From the NCBI RefSeq assembly GCF_042159835.1, contig NZ_JBBVGT010000003.1, positions 558,001-622,000 on the forward strand: a stretch of DNA of 64,000 nucleotides. Direction: 5' to 3'. Below the pieces are notes generated by a model that did not search any database, was not told the origin of the DNA, and saw only the letters and a program-made list of their open reading frames with translations. Both the position numbers and the translations under genes were made by a program. Position 1 is the stretch's first letter. Each line of letters begins with the position of its first letter. The DNA comes from Albibacterium profundi (GTDB lineage Bacteria > Bacteroidota > Bacteroidia > Sphingobacteriales > Sphingobacteriaceae). Shown piece after piece: positions 60,985 to 64,000 of the stretch.

Positions 60985-61401
60985 ATGAAAAAGCTATTTG
61001 TAATTTTCCTTTCGTCTTTATACCTGGTATTAACCACTGGTTTTACCCAGACCGTTCATATCTGCAAGGAAATGTTGACAAAGCCCGTGACCGAGATGAC
61101 GGAGCCGTGGGAAGTCAATGAACCTTGCCCGTTCTGTTCTTCGGTCGATATGGGCAGTGACGAGAAACAAGATGGCTGTTGTGAAGAAGCATCAAAAATT
61201 GTCAAAATAGACGAAAGCCTTAAAAAGGAAAGCAACTACAGTTTTTCCATCAAGCCTTCGGATGAGGGGACTCCGACAATATTAGGAGCTATCTTTGATT
61301 CTACCTTTATCAATGATAAAGAAGGCCTTCCCTATCTTAGGGCTAAACTCCCGGTCGGGCATAACCCGCTCTATATTCTCCACTGTGTGTATCGGATTTG
61401 A
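60985..61401 (+). CDS. HYC_CC_PP-like secreted cysteine-rich protein
   Basis: With the start at 60985 the protein is 138 aa and opens with a signal peptide (MKKLFVIFLSSLYLVLTTGF). The mature part has cysteines in family-like positions: HIC (25-27, in place of HYC), a CxxC pair CPFC (48-51), CC (65-66, in GCCEEASKIVK) and Cys134 in the terminal ILHCVYRI. This resembles the Bacteroidota HYC_CC_PP family, whose role is unknown but plausibly metal-related. It is followed after 54 bases by a metal-binding-type lipoprotein. Confidence 0.7.
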   Translation: MKKLFVIFLSSLYLVLTTGFTQTVHICKEMLTKPVTEMTEPWEVNEPCPFCSSVDMGSDEKQDGCCEEASKIVKIDESLKKESNYSFSIKPSDEGTPTILGAIFDSTFINDKEGLPYLRAKLPVGHNPLYILHCVYRI

Positions 61402-61455
61402 TAGCAGGCCAACACCGCTATTATCCATAAATTCACATAAAAAAATCAATAAAAC

Positions 61456-61902
61456 ATGAAAGTTCATATAAAATTATTCAGCATGGTTGCTTTAGCAGCT
61501 GTGTTGTTCACTGCTTGTAATTCAACTGATAACCAAGAAACCACCACAGCTGCTCAAACGGAACAAAGCGCGGCTACAACGATGCCGCAACCGATGGCCG
61601 CCACAGGTGCTGATATGCCTGCTTTGGGCGATCAAGTTCCAAACGATTATGTGTGCATGGTTAACAATGCATACATGGGGCGCTTGCAATTTGAAGTACC
61701 TTTCGAGGGTAAAACATACTATGGCTGCTGCGATATGTGTAAGGAACGTATTCCGAAAGATGAGAGCGTACGTTATGCAATCGACCCGTTCAGTAAGAAG
61801 AAAGTCGACAAAGCGGATGCTTATATTGTGTTGATTGGCCAGAACGGTGAGGTAGTTTACTTCGAAAATGAAGAAAATTATAAGAAGCTGATCGAAAGCT
61901 AA
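61456..61902 (+). CDS. lipoprotein with TRASH-like metal-binding cysteines
   Basis: The 148-residue lipoprotein has its lipobox at Cys21 (LFTAC). A Thr/Ala/Gln-rich linker (about 22-60) follows. The globular part carries YVCMVNNAYMG and YYGCCDMCKERIP, a Cys pattern like TRASH domains that bind copper or other soft metals. I recall similar 'MlpB' lipoproteins in Pedobacter-like genomes. A periplasmic metal-binding role is inferred. It is adjacent to the HYC_CC_PP-like gene and separated from iscS by a gap containing a long hairpin. Confidence 0.75.
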   Translation: MKVHIKLFSMVALAAVLFTACNSTDNQETTTAAQTEQSAATTMPQPMAATGADMPALGDQVPNDYVCMVNNAYMGRLQFEVPFEGKTYYGCCDMCKERIPKDESVRYAIDPFSKKKVDKADAYIVLIGQNGEVVYFENEENYKKLIES

Positions 61903-61976
61903 TTTTTCACTTGTTACATGTACGAACTTGGTTATACCTTGTTCTACTGACCGACGGACACAAGAGCCTGTTGCGT

Positions 61977-62020
61977 CGGGGTTGAGTCGAGAGTTTACGC
62001 GATTTATCGACTCAACCCCG
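61977..62020. repeat. 14-bp perfect inverted repeat (hairpin) upstream of iscS
   Basis: The arms CGGGGTTGAGTCGA (61977-61990) and TCGACTCAACCCCG (62007-62020) are separated by 16 bases. There is no T tract, so it is not a standard terminator. It sits between the lipoprotein and iscS. Confidence 0.6.
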
Positions 62021-62117
62021 AGAGAACAGACTGTGAACTACGAAAGACAGCAAAACGAGAGTGTAGCAAAAGTCGCCGTAGGGAAAAGTTCGTTCGTCTA
62101 TATTATTAAAAAACCGA

Positions 62118-62125
62118 TATCTTTG
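62118..62125 (+). promoter_or_regulatory. -7 element immediately before iscS
   Basis: TATCTTTG ends 3 bases before the ATG at 62129, so transcription from it would give a leaderless or nearly leaderless mRNA. No TTG is at -33. Confidence 0.4.
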
Positions 62126-62128
62126 GTT

Positions 62129-63316
62129 ATGGCTATTCAGATATACCTAGACAATAATGCCACCACAGCAGTTGATCCGCAAGTGCTGGAAGAGATGCTT
62201 CCGTACTTTACTACACATTATGGAAATGCATCAAGTACCAACCATGTGTTTGGGAAAAAAGCGTCGGCTGCGGTTGTAAGAGCGCGAGAGCGGGTTGCTG
62301 ATCTACTGGAAGCAAAGGAAGAAGAGATCGTTTTTACATCGGGAGCCACAGAATCCATAAACATGGCGATTAAAGGTGTTTTTGAACGCTATCAAAGTAT
62401 TGGCAATCATATTATCAGCTGTGTATCCGAACATAAATCGGTTCTTGACGTGTTACGTGCGCTCGAAAAAAAGGGAGCGAAAGTTACCTACCTGTCGGTT
62501 GACAAAGATGGTAATATCGATCTGAACGAATTGGAGGAAGCCATCACTGACGAGACGGTTCTGATTTCACTTATGTTTGCGAATAACGAGACGGGTGTTA
62601 TTCACCCGGTAAAGGAAATTGCAGAGATCGCCAGGGATAAAAACATACTATTCTTTTGCGATGCCACGCAAGCTATAGGAAAGATCCCGGTTTCGGTAAA
62701 GGAGATTGGAGTTGACATGATGGCCCTTAGCGGACATAAAATCTACGGACCTAAGGGTGTTGGTGCGCTGTACGTTCGAAAAAAGAGTCGTAAAATACAG
62801 TTGGAGCCCTTAGTTCATGGAGGCGGACAGGAAAAAGGTATGCGTGGTGGCACCTATAATGTGCCGGGGATTGTGGGTTTAGGTGCAGCCTGTGAACGCT
62901 GCAAGGAGCTGTTGAAAAAAGACGGAAAGCGTATCGCTAAGCTACGTTCATACCTAGAGAGTGCCCTGTTGAATATAGACGAGACCTTCGTTAATAGCGG
63001 CGACGCCAAACGTCTACCTAATGTATCAAACATCGTTATCCGTTTTATTAAGGCGGAGCAATTGATGGCCAACTTAAAGAATGTTGCTATGTCTTCTGGC
63101 TCGGCCTGCGCAACTGGTTCCTTAGACCCCTCGCATGTATTAATGGCCATGGGTCTTGATAAGGAGGATGCTCATAGCAGTTTGCGTTTTAGTTTAGGAC
63201 GATTTAATACAGAAGCAGAAATTGACCTGCTGATTGATATGCTGAATCAAAAAGTCACCAAGCTGCGTGGGGAGTCGCCGGTTTGGGAGCTTTTCAAAAA
63301 AGGAGTCATCACCTAA
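62129..63316 (+). CDS. iscS: cysteine desulfurase, IscS type
   Basis: PLP enzyme that takes sulfur from cysteine for Fe-S clusters. With the start at 62129 (MAIQIYLDNNATTAVD) the protein is 395 aa, close to E. coli IscS. The PLP lysine is Lys204 in ALSGHKIYGPKG. The persulfide cysteine is Cys327 in SSGSACATGS, in the long flexible loop of class I enzymes rather than the buried SufS form. The frame is open for 67 more codons upstream, but that would run through a hairpin and a non-family sequence. An IscA-type carrier follows. Confidence 0.95.
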   Translation: MAIQIYLDNNATTAVDPQVLEEMLPYFTTHYGNASSTNHVFGKKASAAVVRARERVADLLEAKEEEIVFTSGATESINMAIKGVFERYQSIGNHIISCVSEHKSVLDVLRALEKKGAKVTYLSVDKDGNIDLNELEEAITDETVLISLMFANNETGVIHPVKEIAEIARDKNILFFCDATQAIGKIPVSVKEIGVDMMALSGHKIYGPKGVGALYVRKKSRKIQLEPLVHGGGQEKGMRGGTYNVPGIVGLGAACERCKELLKKDGKRIAKLRSYLESALLNIDETFVNSGDAKRLPNVSNIVIRFIKAEQLMANLKNVAMSSGSACATGSLDPSHVLMAMGLDKEDAHSSLRFSLGRFNTEAEIDLLIDMLNQKVTKLRGESPVWELFKKGVIT

Positions 63317-63393
63317 AAGACTATATTCAGCTGACAATGTACATTTTCATCTCTCGGAGATAATGACGATATTTGTATTGAAGTTTTAACGAT

Positions 63394-63720
63394 ATGATAA
63401 CAGTTACAGAAAAAGCGAAAAGCAGAGTACTAGATATCTTGAAGGCTGAGGGCTACGATCCGTCATATTTCGTTCGCGTTGCGGTAGAAAGTGGAGGCTG
63501 CTCGGGTCTTACATACAACTTAAGTTTTGATAACCAAGAGCAAGAAAACGACCAAATCTTTGAAGATAAGGGCATCAAGTTGGTTCTGAACATCAAATCA
63601 TTCCTATATCTTTCAGGAACTGAATTGGATTATTCCGATGGTCTGACCGGAAAAGGCTTCGTCTTTAATAATCCCAATGCTTCACGTTCTTGCGCGTGTG
63701 GAGAAAGCTTTGCAGTTTAA
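63394..63720 (+). CDS. A-type Fe-S cluster carrier (IscA/SufA/ErpA family)
   Basis: Carries Fe-S clusters between scaffold and target. The 108-residue protein has the three conserved cysteines: Cys36 in SGGCSGLTYNL and Cys100/Cys102 in SCACGESF. Length is typical of HesB-type proteins. It follows iscS after 77 bases on the same strand, forming an Fe-S biogenesis pair. The rest of an ISC or SUF operon is not seen, and the next gene is an acyl-CoA ligase, so the pair stands apart. The exact paralogue name cannot be set from sequence. Confidence 0.93.
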   Translation: MITVTEKAKSRVLDILKAEGYDPSYFVRVAVESGGCSGLTYNLSFDNQEQENDQIFEDKGIKLVLNIKSFLYLSGTELDYSDGLTGKGFVFNNPNASRSCACGESFAV

Positions 63721-63742
63721 GCGAATATCATATTTACATTAA

Positions 63743-63772
63743 TTTGCCGTAAACATATTTTTTTTATGTTTG
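63743..63772 (+). promoter_or_regulatory. Bacteroidota-type promoter of the acyl-CoA synthetase gene
   Basis: TTTG at 63743-63746, an 18-base spacer and TATGTTTG at 63765-63772 match the consensus. It predicts a leader of about 20 bases. Confidence 0.65.
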
Positions 63773-63797
63773 TAATGATTAACCAACATAAAAAAAT

Positions 63798-64000
63798 ATG
63801 AACCCAGTTACGGCGGACATGACGGTGCCGGATTTACTTCGCAATGTTGTAGATACGATCCACCCTCTTGACCATACTTTCCTTTTGGATAAAGTCGATG
63901 ATGATTGGCAATCCATTTCTTACAAGGAAGCTTACGATAAAATCAACGCCGTATCGGCTTATTTGTTGGCTATCGGTATTCAGAAAGGTGATCGCGTAGC
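63798..64000 (+). CDS. AMP-dependent synthetase / long-chain acyl-CoA ligase, N-terminal part (cut by window edge)
   Basis: Only the first 67 residues are visible. They read MNPVTADMTVPDLL and continue with HTFLLDKVDDDWQSISYKEAYD and AVSAYLLAIGIQKGDRVA. The last phrase (G-x-x-K-G-D-R-V) is the usual beginning of ANL-superfamily adenylate-forming enzymes such as long-chain acyl-CoA ligases. The catalytic and ATP motifs lie outside the window, so the substrate is not determined. Confidence 0.8.
   Translation, partial: MNPVTADMTVPDLLRNVVDTIHPLDHTFLLDKVDDDWQSISYKEAYDKINAVSAYLLAIGIQKGDRV

Noticed and set aside
60794..60988. 64-residue plus-strand open frame in the GC-rich segment
   Set aside because: Arg-rich, low-complexity translation without motifs, overlapping the promoter and start of the HYC_CC_PP-like gene.
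61928..62128. 67-codon N-terminal extension of iscS
   Set aside because: Runs through a 14-bp hairpin, does not resemble the family, and the normal start MAIQIYLDNNATT is present at 62129.
1..64000. CRISPR array, prophage, transposase, rRNA operon or toxin-antitoxin pair
   Set aside because: No regularly spaced repeats, phage structural genes, transposase motifs or rRNA sequence seen; the Fic fragment alone is not a toxin-antitoxin system.

Overview
The window is a chromosomal stretch of a Bacteroidota bacterium, most probably of the family Sphingobacteriaceae (Pedobacter, Sphingobacterium, Olivibacter or Parapedobacter relatives). The evidence is the recurrent Bacteroidota promoter element TAnnTTTG (often with TTG 17-21 bases upstream), the lack of Shine-Dalgarno dependence with several GTG/TTG starts, and Bacteroidota-typical genes: an S46 dipeptidyl-peptidase, a GLPPGQAKK-type small lipoprotein, an HYC_CC_PP-type protein, a short serA and a DUF6580-like membrane protein. 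Genus and species cannot be fixed from the sequence alone.

Layout. 1-5.1 kb: the N-terminal part of pyrG, divergent from an RhlE-type RNA helicase, then a small lipoprotein and methylmalonyl-CoA epimerase followed closely by an unusual C39-like cysteine-peptidase-like protein. 5-17.7 kb: S46 peptidase, CLC chloride transporter, a kdsB-dNK-trpS operon, fatty acid desaturase plus acyltransferase, an orphan LolD-type ATPase, an MsbA-type exporter and a SAM hydrolase. 17.8-30.7 kb: a mostly forward housekeeping run (phoH, purC, a STAS protein, RNase Z, rpsO, pnp, rpe, serC-serA, lysC-lysA), with rnhA on the other strand. 31-38.9 kb: gdhA, recQ-kdsA divergent from kdsD-manC, and rlmB. 39-47.9 kb: dnaB, etfBA, a DUF151 nuclease, an Nfu carrier, suhB-lgt and citrate synthase. 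48-59.4 kb: a DAACS symporter, tatA-tex, MATE, a ModF-like tandem ATPase, a crotonase, and convergent ku and ligD (two-component bacterial NHEJ).

59.5-62.1 kb is the most accessory-looking part. It holds a tRNA-Arg(TCT), a truncated Fic fragment, a methyltransferase, a GC-rich structured non-coding segment, an HYC_CC_PP-like protein, a TRASH-like metal-binding lipoprotein and a strong intergenic hairpin. The window closes with an iscS-iscA type Fe-S pair and the start of an acyl-CoA synthetase.

Functionally, three dispersed genes (kdsB, kdsA, kdsD) supply CMP-KDO for LPS, and lgt and the MsbA-type exporter serve envelope assembly. serC/serA, lysC/lysA, purC, gdhA and gltA are central biosynthesis. 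rpsO, pnp, rnz, rhlE, rlmB and tex belong to RNA metabolism and translation. I see no CRISPR array, prophage, transposase or rRNA. Most of the window is ordinary core genome. The C39-like protein and the 60-62 kb segment are the best candidates for something undescribed.
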